DNA from: Bordetella parapertussis
GTDB taxonomy: Bacteria > Pseudomonadota > Gammaproteobacteria > Burkholderiales > Burkholderiaceae_C
Assembly: GCA_945888535.1 (NCBI GenBank)
Contig: CAMDAN010000118.1
Span: 1 to 6,499, forward strand
Direction: 5' to 3'
Length of the DNA stretch: 6,499 nucleotides
Below, piece by piece: positions 1 to 5,298 of this stretch. The notes under the pieces were generated by a model. That model was not told the origin of the DNA. It was given only the letters and a program-made list of their open reading frames with translations, and did no database searches. The position numbers were made by a program, and so were the translations under genes. The number at the start of each line of letters is the position of its first letter. Positions within the stretch are counted from its first letter, which is position 1.

Positions 1-550
1 TGAAGGCCAAGTTTTCTTAGGCGATGGCGTGCGAGTGGGCGCCAACTGTGTCATTGCCAACGCCCGCATAGAAGCCGGTGCCCTCATCCACCCATTCACG
101 CACATCGACGGCGAAAAACTTGGCGTATCGGTCGGTGAGGACGCCCGCGTAGGCCCCTTCGCCCGCTTGCGCCCCGGCGCACAACTGGGAGCAGACGTGC
201 ACATTGGCAACTTTGTGGAAGTGAAAAACTCCACGCTAGCCCAAGGTGCAAAAGCCAACCACCTCGCCTACTTGGGCGATGCCACCGTGGGCGAGCGCGT
301 CAACTTCGGCGCAGGCAGCATCACCGCCAACTACGACGGCGCCAACAAACACCGCACCGTGATTGAGGCCGATGTGCACATTGGCAGCAACTGCGTGTTA
401 GTTGCCCCCGTCAACATCGGCGCGGGCGGCACAGTGGGCGGCGGCTCAACAATTACCAAGAGCACGGAGCCGCGCGCATTGAGCGTGGCGCGGGGTAAGC
501 AGGTAAGCGTTTCCGGCTACAAGCGGCCGGAGAAAAAGCCTAAATCTTGA
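1..550 (+). CDS. glmU: Bifunctional GlmU (N-acetylglucosamine-1-phosphate uridyltransferase / glucosamine-1-phosphate acetyltransferase), C-terminal part
   Basis: This is the 3' end of glmU, open from the left edge (first full codon at base 2) for 182 residues. The full protein is about 455 residues, so the N-terminal uridyltransferase domain lies outside the window. What remains is the left-handed beta-helix acetyltransferase domain, which acetylates glucosamine-1-phosphate with acetyl-CoA in the cytoplasm. Hexapeptide repeats (LGDGVRVGANCVI, VGEDARVGPFARLRPG) run throughout. The motif KANHLAYLGD contains the His (codon 260-262) equivalent to catalytic His363 of E. coli. NYDGANK matches the substrate and CoA-binding segment, and the Lys-rich tail (RPEKKPKS) is typical of the family. 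The apparent GTG start at 29 is internal: the preceding codons (EGQVFLGDG) continue the family alignment. Identification is from remembered family sequence and is very secure. A palindrome 3 bases past the stop may end its transcript. Confidence 0.97.
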   Translation, partial: EGQVFLGDGVRVGANCVIANARIEAGALIHPFTHIDGEKLGVSVGEDARVGPFARLRPGAQLGADVHIGNFVEVKNSTLAQGAKANHLAYLGDATVGERVNFGAGSITANYDGANKHRTVIEADVHIGSNCVLVAPVNIGAGGTVGGGSTITKSTEPRALSVARGKQVSVSGYKRPEKKPKS

Positions 551-553
551 AAT

Positions 554-588
554 TAGCACCAATCGAACGATTCATTCGTTTGGTGCTA
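554..588. promoter_or_regulatory. 35-bp imperfect palindrome, likely operator of the toxin-antitoxin operon and possibly glmU terminator
   Basis: The arms TAGCACCAA and TTGGTGCTA are perfect 9-bp inverse complements, and the symmetry continues inward (CGAA/TTCG) around a centre at 571, with 15 of 17 positions paired. It starts 3 bases after the glmU stop and ends 10 bases before the antitoxin ATG. It overlaps a TATATT -10-like hexamer at 587-592. Phd/YefM-type antitoxins usually repress their own promoter by binding such palindromes, so I infer an autoregulatory operator. As RNA it would fold into a 9-bp stem, a U-U mismatch, 4 more base pairs and a 7-nt loop, followed by UAUUU, so it could also terminate glmU transcripts. 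Confidence 0.6.
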
Positions 589-592
589 TATT
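587..592 (+). promoter_or_regulatory. Candidate -10 element of the toxin-antitoxin promoter
   Basis: TATATT differs from TATAAT at one position and lies inside and just beyond the right arm of the palindrome. No good -35 hexamer is seen 16-18 bases upstream. If transcription begins about 7 bases after this element, it starts at or next to the antitoxin ATG at 599, which would make the message leaderless. This fits the lack of a proper ribosome binding site there: the only purine run, CGGA, is too close to the ATG. Confidence 0.35.
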
Positions 593-598
593 TCGGAT

Positions 599-850
599 AT
601 GCAAACCTTTTCCGCCAACGAAGCCAAAACCCAGTTCGGGCAATTCATTGACCTCGCTCAGCGTGAGCCTGTGCGTGTGATGCGTCGCGATCGTGTGGTG
701 GGTGTGATGGTCTCGGCGCAAGACTATGAAGCCATGCGCGAGTTTTATGCCAATAGACTGCAACACACCTTGGCTGATACCGCCCTTCAGTCGGAGCGTG
801 CAGGTATGACACCTGCATTGTTAGAAGACTTGTTGCGTGACGAGTCTTAA
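599..850 (+). CDS. Phd/YefM-family antitoxin of a type II toxin-antitoxin module
   Basis: This 83-residue protein is expected to neutralise the PIN toxin encoded immediately downstream and to repress the shared promoter. The N-terminal half (about residues 1-50) has the Phd/YefM pattern: a short beta strand MQTFSANEAKTQFGQFIDLA, then EPVRVMRRDRVVGVMVSAQDYEAM, the DNA-binding and dimerisation fold of the family. The C-terminal part (about 52-83) is charged and probably helical, as expected for the toxin-wrapping tail. The start at 599 gives the standard family N-terminus; upstream in frame there is only an ATT before the stop at 554. There is no convincing Shine-Dalgarno site. The 3' end overlaps the toxin start by 14 bases, implying translational coupling. 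The family call is firm; the exact partner specificity is inferred from adjacency. Confidence 0.88.
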   Translation: MQTFSANEAKTQFGQFIDLAQREPVRVMRRDRVVGVMVSAQDYEAMREFYANRLQHTLADTALQSERAGMTPALLEDLLRDES

Positions 851-1253
851 GTTAGTCATAGATACCAACATCATCATTAGCGCAGCGCTTTCGTCACAAG
901 GTGCGCCCGCGAGGTTGATGCGAATCACACTGGCTCGCCATCATTTGGTTTTTTCTCAACCAACGTTTGAAGAATTACGAACCCGGTTGTATCGCCCCAA
1001 GTTTGACTGCTACATCAGTCTAGAAAGTCGGGAGAGTTTGTTGCACGACCTCAACGCCAGCGCCCACTGGGTGGAAATTAGCCAACCCGTCTCCTATTGC
1101 CGCGATCCCGATGACGATAAATTCATAGAAACAGCGCTCAAGGCACAAGCTAAATATTTGGTTAGTGGCGATAACGATTTGTTAGAAGCTGCGGCTTTGC
1201 CCACATTACAAATTATTTCTGCACAAGAAGCGTTAGACGTTTTGGGTGCTTAA
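837..1253 (+). CDS. PIN-domain toxin, putative ribonuclease of a toxin-antitoxin module
   Basis: This is a 138-residue PIN-domain protein, of the group annotated as putative toxin-antitoxin toxin, PIN family (COG1569-like). Such proteins are Mg2+-dependent RNases that halt growth when the antitoxin is degraded; which RNA this one cuts is unknown. The acidic metal-binding residues are present in order: Asp9 in VIDTNIIISA, Glu45/Glu46 in FEELRTRL, Asp90-Asp94 in RDPDDDKFIETAL, and Asp112/Asp114 in SGDNDLLE. The fold therefore looks intact and potentially active. The GTG start at 837 lies inside the end of the antitoxin gene (14-base overlap) behind a weak purine-rich site (AGAAGA, about 823-828). 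Its TAA stop shares the bases TTAA with the stop of the convergent Lrp-type gene. Pairing of a PIN toxin with a Phd-type rather than a VapB/AbrB-type antitoxin is known. Confidence 0.87.
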   Translation: MTSLKLVIDTNIIISAALSSQGAPARLMRITLARHHLVFSQPTFEELRTRLYRPKFDCYISLESRESLLHDLNASAHWVEISQPVSYCRDPDDDKFIETALKAQAKYLVSGDNDLLEAAALPTLQIISAQEALDVLGA

Positions 1254-1741
1254 GGCTGGCGCAACACCGGCCACGTGCTGGTGAACTTCGCCCGTTTGGT
1301 GGCAAAAAACGCTTTCACATTCCGCACATTCGCGTCTTGCGTAAGCAGGCGTTGCGTGATGGCCAGATAGTCGGGCATGTCGGCTGCTTGGACCACCAAT
1401 ACAAAGTCTGGCCCGGGCGACACGCGCCAACATTGCTGCACGGCGGCATCAAAGCAGGCGCGTTTCTCGAAGGCGTCTAAGTGTTCAACGCCTTGCGTGT
1501 CTAGCGTTACCTCTACCAAAGCGGTCAGACCATGCCCGAGTGTTGCGCCTAATTTGTCGGAGTTGAGTACTGCGATTTGCCGTTCAATCCAGCCTTCATC
1601 CGTCAGGCGTTTGACGCGACGCAGGCAGGTGGGCGGCGAGATTTTCAAGCGCTCGGCCAAGGCCACGTTGCTGAGCGTAGCGTCGTGCTGCAGGGCATCG
1701 AGCAGTTTTAAGTCTGTCGCGTCAAGAAATTCTTGTTTCAT
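1250..1741 (-). CDS. Lrp/AsnC-family transcriptional regulator
   Basis: This 163-residue feast/famine regulator has the usual length and layout. An N-terminal winged helix-turn-helix (about residues 8-60; LDATDLKLLDALQHDA, then the recognition region LSNVALAERLKISPPTCLRRVKRL) is followed by a RAM ligand-binding and oligomerisation domain (about 70-150), including the SPGPDFVLVVQAADMPDY segment near the amino-acid-binding site. Such proteins sense an amino acid, often branched-chain or aromatic, and bind AT-rich DNA as dimers or octamers. The ATG at 1739-1741 gives the standard family start; no clear ribosome binding site precedes it. The gene is divergent from glmS across a very AT-rich 135-base spacer, so autoregulation and control of glmS are reasonable inferences. 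It is convergent with the toxin gene, with overlapping stop codons. The ligand is unknown. Confidence 0.93.
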   Translation of the reverse strand: MKQEFLDATDLKLLDALQHDATLSNVALAERLKISPPTCLRRVKRLTDEGWIERQIAVLNSDKLGATLGHGLTALVEVTLDTQGVEHLDAFEKRACFDAAVQQCWRVSPGPDFVLVVQAADMPDYLAITQRLLTQDANVRNVKAFFATKRAKFTSTWPVLRQP

Positions 1742-1876
1742 AAGATTTATTTAAATGAAATTAAATTCTAAATTAAGTAATTGGTGGAATTTTCGCTCAA
1801 ATAAGTAAAAAAATAAACGATAAATTTCTTTTTAGGTTGCTTAATATCTGGGCATCCCCATTTAGGAGTGCTTTTT
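1742..1876. promoter_or_regulatory. AT-rich divergent control region between the Lrp-type gene and glmS
   Basis: This spacer is far more AT-rich than the flanking genes. On the minus strand, TTGAGC (1795-1800) and CTTAAT (1772-1777) are spaced 17 bases apart and could be the regulator's promoter. A quasi-palindrome at 1761-1776 (TTAAATTCTAAATTAA, 6 of 8 positions symmetric) covers that -10 region and resembles the AT-rich sites bound by Lrp-type proteins. On the plus strand, TAATAT at 1842-1847 is a possible glmS -10 without a good -35. AGGAG at 1864-1868 is the glmS ribosome binding site, 8 bases before the ATG. No structured leader such as the Gram-positive glmS ribozyme is apparent. Confidence 0.45.
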
Positions 1877-3751
1877 ATGTGTGGCATCGTCAGCGCCGTT
1901 TCTACCCGCAACATCGTTCCCATCCTCGTGCAAGGCTTGCAGCGCTTGGAATACCGAGGTTACGACTCCTGCGGCGTAGCGGTCCACTCGGCCAGTTTGG
2001 GCGCCAAGAAGGGTGGCTTGCAGCGCGCCCGCAGCACGGCCCGCGTGTCTGAGTTGATCGACCAAGTCAAGGCCGACCATATCGAAGGTGGAACAGGCAT
2101 TGCCCACACACGGTGGGCCACACACGGAGCGCCTGCGGTGCACAACGCGCATCCGCACTTCAGCCACGGTACGGGAAAAGGCGCGGGTGAATCCAAATCC
2201 GGTCGCGTAGCGCTTGTTCACAATGGCATCATCGAAAACCACGACGAACTACGCGCTGCGCTGCAAGCCAAAGGCTACGAGTTCTTGAGCCAAACCGACA
2301 CCGAGGTCATTGCCCACTTGGTCGACAGCCTCTACAACGGCGATGTGTTTGACGCCGTCAAAGCCGCTGTTTTGCAGTTGAACGGCGCGTATGCGATTGC
2401 CGTGTTCCACAAAGACGAACCGCACCGCGTCATTGGCGCACGCGCAGGCTCGCCGCTCATCTTGGGCGTGGGCAAAGAGCACAGCGAAACCTTCCTCGCC
2501 AGTGACGCCATGGCTTTAGCGGGCGTGACGGACCAAATTTTGTACCTAGAAGAGGGCGATGTGGTGGACATTCAAATCGGCAAATACTGGGTGCAAGACC
2601 GCCAGCACAAAGCCGTCACCCGTGAAGTCAAAACTGTGCAAGCGCATAGCGGTGCAGCCGAGTTGGGGCCGTACCGCCACTACATGCAAAAAGAAATCTT
2701 CGAGCAGCCGCGTGCCATTGCCGACACGCTCGAAGGCATCGAAGGCATCACGCCCGAGTTGTTTGGCGACGGCGCGTACTCGGTGTTCAAGGCCATTGAC
2801 AACGTGCTCATCCTCGCCTGCGGCACCAGCTATTACAGCGGCTGTGTGGCTAAGTATTGGATTGAGGCGATTGCCAAAGTCCCTTGCCAAGTCGAGATTG
2901 CCAGCGAGTACCGCTACCGCGAATCCGTCCCTAACCCGCGCACCTTGGTGGTCACGCTCAGCCAGTCGGGAGAAACCGCTGACACCCTGGCCGCCTTGCG
3001 CCACGCGCAAAGTTTGGGCATGGCGCACACACTCACCATCTGCAACGTAGCTACGTCTGCCATGGTGCGCGAGTGTAAATTGGCTTACGTTACCCGCGCA
3101 GGCGCGGAGATTGGCGTGGCCTCCACCAAAGCGTTTACGACCCAGCTCGCAGCTTTGTTCTTACTCACCTTGGCATTGGCGCAAACCAAAGGCCATTTAA
3201 CCGAGCAAGACGAGGCTATTCACATCAAAGCCATGCGCCACTTGCCCGCTGCTTTGCAAGCCGTATTGGCTTTAGAGCCTCAATTGATCGCTTGGGCGCA
3301 AGAGTTTGCATCCAAAGAAAATGCATTATTTTTAGGCCGAGGAACCCACTACCCCATCGCATTAGAAGGCGCACTCAAGCTCAAAGAAATTACGTATATC
3401 CACGCCGAAGCCTATGCAGCCGGTGAGCTCAAGCACGGCCCCTTGGCCTTGGTGACCAGCGCGATGCCTGTCGTGACGGTCGCGCCCAACGACGTGTTGT
3501 TGGAAAAGTTAAAAAGCAATATGCACGAAGTCCGCGCTCGTGGCGGCGTGTTGTATGTCTTGGCCGACAGTGATACCAAAATCGAATCCAGCGAAGGCAT
3601 GAACGTCATCCGCATGCCAGAAAACTACGGCCCACTCTCCCCGATTCTGCACGTCGTCCCCTTGCAATTGCTGGCCTACCACACGGCTTGTGCACGAGGC
3701 ACGGATGTGGATAAGCCTAGGAATTTGGCTAAGTCGGTGACAGTGGAGTAG
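1877..3751 (+). CDS. glmS: Glutamine--fructose-6-phosphate aminotransferase (isomerizing), glucosamine-6-phosphate synthase
   Basis: GlmS converts fructose-6-phosphate and glutamine to glucosamine-6-phosphate and glutamate, the first committed step to UDP-N-acetylglucosamine, in the cytoplasm. I chose the ATG at 1877 rather than the in-frame GTG at 1868 because it yields MCGIV: Met removal exposes the catalytic Cys of the class II glutaminase domain, and AGGAG (1864-1868) lies 8 bases upstream. The 624 residues comprise the glutaminase domain (about 1-240, with HTRWATHG at 77-84, [12 protein letters not shown] at 115-126 and Asp141) and two SIS isomerase domains (about 300-440, with CGTSYYSG 315-322, SQSGET 362-367, STKAF 416-420; and 475-610). 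Glu504, His520 and Lys619 correspond to E. coli Glu488, His504 and Lys603, a constant offset of 16. The C-terminus [13 protein letters not shown] is the family hallmark. It is about 15 residues longer than the E. coli enzyme, mostly from a Gly/Ser-rich loop at residues 95-109. Confidence 0.98.
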   Translation: MCGIVSAVSTRNIVPILVQGLQRLEYRGYDSCGVAVHSASLGAKKGGLQRARSTARVSELIDQVKADHIEGGTGIAHTRWATHGAPAVHNAHPHFSHGTGKGAGESKSGRVALVHNGIIENHDELRAALQAKGYEFLSQTDTEVIAHLVDSLYNGDVFDAVKAAVLQLNGAYAIAVFHKDEPHRVIGARAGSPLILGVGKEHSETFLASDAMALAGVTDQILYLEEGDVVDIQIGKYWVQDRQHKAVTREVKTVQAHSGAAELGPYRHYMQKEIFEQPRAIADTLEGIEGITPELFGDGAYSVFKAIDNVLILACGTSYYSGCVAKYWIEAIAKVPCQVEIASEYRYRESVPNPRTLVVTLSQSGETADTLAALRHAQSLGMAHTLTICNVATSAMVRECKLAYVTRAGAEIGVASTKAFTTQLAALFLLTLALAQTKGHLTEQDEAIHIKAMRHLPAALQAVLALEPQLIAWAQEFASKENALFLGRGTHYPIALEGALKLKEITYIHAEAYAAGELKHGPLALVTSAMPVVTVAPNDVLLEKLKSNMHEVRARGGVLYVLADSDTKIESSEGMNVIRMPENYGPLSPILHVVPLQLLAYHTACARGTDVDKPRNLAKSVTVE

Positions 3752-3835
3752 TTTCGTTAGGGGGTAGTCGAGTTATTCCCCGCAATTAAAGTCGTAAACA
3801 CAAAGACTTTGATAGTGTCTTAGACCCTATTGGCT

Positions 3836-4798
3836 TTAAGGCCCCTGCGATGGCCTTTCAACGACGCGAACGCCTCGAAGTGCCAGCTGTTCAAGGACGG
3901 TAGATTGGTATTTTAAAACGCAAGAACGCAGCCACTGCTCAAAACGATTTGCCGCCGCTGATCTACCGACGTTGTCGGACGAGAACAAAGAATAGGTCTG
4001 AGCGCTCAACACCCCCGTGCTGAACGGCACCGTAAGTTCGCCGAGCCGGACCAGTGGCAGCGTCAGGAAACTGTCGCCTATGGTCAGCCCTCCCCCGGAG
4101 GCGGCTACCGAAACGCACATTGTTGTTTCATTGAACAAAGTGCGGTGCAGAAGTGCACCGCCCGGATCAAAACCCGCATACCGACACCATTCCTCCCAGA
4201 CATCGTAATTGTTGTCGACTAGATACGGCGCTTCAGCGACGCGCTGGCCGGGGCGAAGATAGCGATGAGCAAACTCTTGCGTGCAAACTGGGATATCAAT
4301 CCAGCGGCACAATTCACTTTCTTTCAGCGAACCGTTGCGATGTTGGCCTTGCATCCCATAAAAGATGCGGAAATCGAAGTCCTCTGCTAGCCGAAAATTG
4401 CCATTCTTCTCGGCTGTTATTTCGACCGAAAGGCCTGGATTGGCGACCAAAAATGCCCCCACCTGCGCTGCCAGCCAGCCGGAGGCGAAATCCCTGCAAA
4501 CCAACACGCGCACGCGCTGTCCCTGACCCGAGCGGCGTGCGACGCTTTCTGCGGTTGAGGCAATCAAGTCGAAGGCCTGCTTCAGTCCCAAATAAAGCTC
4601 TTGCCCTGCGTCCGTCAAGCGAATTCTGTTGCCGGATCGTTCAAACAGCGCGCAGCCAATGTCTTGCTCAAGCAGCGCAATTTGTTTACTGATTGCGGGA
4701 CGCGTGACATTTAATTCAGTGGCTGCTGTTGAGACACTGCCCGAGCGCGCCGTAGCTTCGTAAGCGCGCAACGCTGTAAGTGACCGCCATTTTCGCAT
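3836..4798 (-). CDS. LysR-family transcriptional regulator (GcvA-like), probable regulator of the cupin/oxidoreductase operon
   Basis: This 320-residue LysR-type regulator is of normal to slightly long size. Residues about 6-65 form the N-terminal winged helix-turn-helix (LTALRAYEATARSGSVSTAA, then ELNVTRPAISKQIALLEQDI and LFERSGNRIRLTDAG), most like the GcvA/AmpR branch. The remainder (about 92-305) is a periplasmic-binding-protein-like effector domain, with GWLAAQVGAFLVANPGLSVEI at its start. The ATG at 4796-4798 is preceded on the minus strand by AAAGGG (4808-4813) with a 9-base gap, a good ribosome binding site. It is transcribed divergently from the cupin and GMC oxidoreductase genes, the classic arrangement for a LysR regulator and its target. 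It is convergent with glmS, which is probably unrelated. A T-N11-A box lies just upstream of its own start. The effector is unknown; the substrate or product of the adjacent oxidase is the natural guess. Confidence 0.93.
   Translation of the reverse strand: MRKWRSLTALRAYEATARSGSVSTAATELNVTRPAISKQIALLEQDIGCALFERSGNRIRLTDAGQELYLGLKQAFDLIASTAESVARRSGQGQRVRVLVCRDFASGWLAAQVGAFLVANPGLSVEITAEKNGNFRLAEDFDFRIFYGMQGQHRNGSLKESELCRWIDIPVCTQEFAHRYLRPGQRVAEAPYLVDNNYDVWEEWCRYAGFDPGGALLHRTLFNETTMCVSVAASGGGLTIGDSFLTLPLVRLGELTVPFSTGVLSAQTYSLFSSDNVGRSAAANRFEQWLRSCVLKYQSTVLEQLALRGVRVVERPSQGP
3838..3858 (+). terminator. Weak hairpin that might terminate glmS transcription
   Basis: AAGGCC (3838-3843) and GGCCTT (3852-3857) are inverse complements separated by 8 bases and followed only by a short T run. 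The hairpin sits at the very 3' end of the convergent LysR-type gene, 87 bases after the glmS stop. The short T tract makes factor-independent termination doubtful. The rest of the 84-base spacer (3752-3835) shows nothing stronger than a 6-bp AAAGTC/GACTTT pair with an 11-base loop. Confidence 0.2.
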
Positions 4799-4815
4799 CA
4801 GAGCAAACCCTTTGT

Positions 4816-4828
4816 TAACTTGAAGTTA
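4816..4828. promoter_or_regulatory. Candidate LysR-type binding box (T-N11-A)
   Basis: TAACTTGAAGTTA is a perfectly symmetric 6-bp inverted repeat around a single central base and matches the T-N11-A rule for LysR-type boxes. It lies 18 bases upstream of the LysR start codon, directly before that gene's ribosome binding site, where binding would fit autorepression and recruitment for activation of the divergent operon. Binding is inferred. Confidence 0.5.
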
Positions 4829-4849
4829 CGCTAATGGAAATCTTATCAC

Positions 4850-4879
4850 TTGTCCTTGTCACCCCTGACTGGATATAGT
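4850..4879 (+). promoter_or_regulatory. Candidate promoter of the cupin/GMC oxidoreductase operon
   Basis: TTGTCC (4850-4855, 4 of 6 to the -35 consensus) and TATAGT (4874-4879, 5 of 6 to the -10 consensus) are separated by 18 bases. The predicted start near 4886 would leave a leader of about 50 bases with the ribosome binding site AAGG at 4927-4930. The weak -35 and long spacer fit a promoter needing an activator, and the T-N11-A box lies about 22 bases further upstream. Two tandem CTTGTC copies (4849-4860) overlap the -35 region. Confidence 0.4.
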
Positions 4880-4938
4880 TCGGCTCAGGTCGGAGCATCT
4901 TTTTGCCCCGTTTTTGACTTACAGACAAGGCAGTTTTC

Positions 4939-5298
4939 ATGACTTTACCGATCCGCTTTTCAAAATCTGGGCCAGACGGTTGGCCGAATTTGGCTAATCT
5001 TCCTCTGGAACACGCGGAACTTTTGGCGGGATTACCTCTCGGGCAGGACTTTGCCTATTTTCAGCGACCCGAAGCAAAACTGCGCGCCGGGATCTGGCGA
5101 TCAACGGCCTATACCGAAAAGTACGACAGCTATCCGACCGATGAATTCATGGTCATTTTGAAAGGTGAGGTGACGCTAGAAAATGATGAAGTCAGTGAAA
5201 CTTTCCGGGAAGGCGATGCCTTCTTGGTGCCAAAGGGATTTAGGGGTGTCTGGCGGCAGCCGGTGGACATGGTGAAGTTTTATGTAATTGTCGAGTGA
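4939..5298 (+). CDS. Small single-domain cupin (Cupin_3 / DUF861-like)
   Basis: This is a 119-residue single-domain cupin. The core TAYTEKYDSYPTDEFMVILKGEVTLEND (about residues 56-83) followed by FREGDAFLVPKGFRGVW (89-105) matches the Cupin_3 family, which also includes the cupin half of ureidoglycine aminohydrolase-type proteins and many small proteins of unknown function. The first cupin motif has Asp68-Glu69 where canonical cupins carry His-x-His, and the second lacks the usual His, so classical Fe/Mn-dioxygenase chemistry is unlikely. The ATG at 4939 has AAGG 8 bases upstream. The stop codon overlaps the GTG of the GMC oxidoreductase (GTGA, 5295-5298), so both are probably translated from one message. 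No signal peptide is seen, so it is likely cytoplasmic. A role as an accessory or small-molecule-binding protein for the oxidase pathway is only an inference from context. Confidence 0.85.
   Translation: MTLPIRFSKSGPDGWPNLANLPLEHAELLAGLPLGQDFAYFQRPEAKLRAGIWRSTAYTEKYDSYPTDEFMVILKGEVTLENDEVSETFREGDAFLVPKGFRGVWRQPVDMVKFYVIVE

Noticed and set aside
1742..1876. A glmS-type ribozyme or riboswitch upstream of glmS
   Set aside because: The ribozyme is known from Gram-positive bacteria; this spacer is short, very AT-rich and shows no paired, conserved core.
2546..3028. Minus-strand open frame (160 codons) opposite glmS
   Set aside because: The glmS frame is certain across this stretch and the antisense product resembles no family I know.
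3788..3810. AAAGTC/GACTTT hairpin after glmS as a terminator
   Set aside because: Only 6 AT-rich base pairs with an 11-base loop and no following T run.
4153..4692. Plus-strand open frame (179 codons) opposite the LysR gene
   Set aside because: The LysR protein is intact on the other strand; the antisense translation is low-complexity, rich in Arg and Pro and lacks family features.
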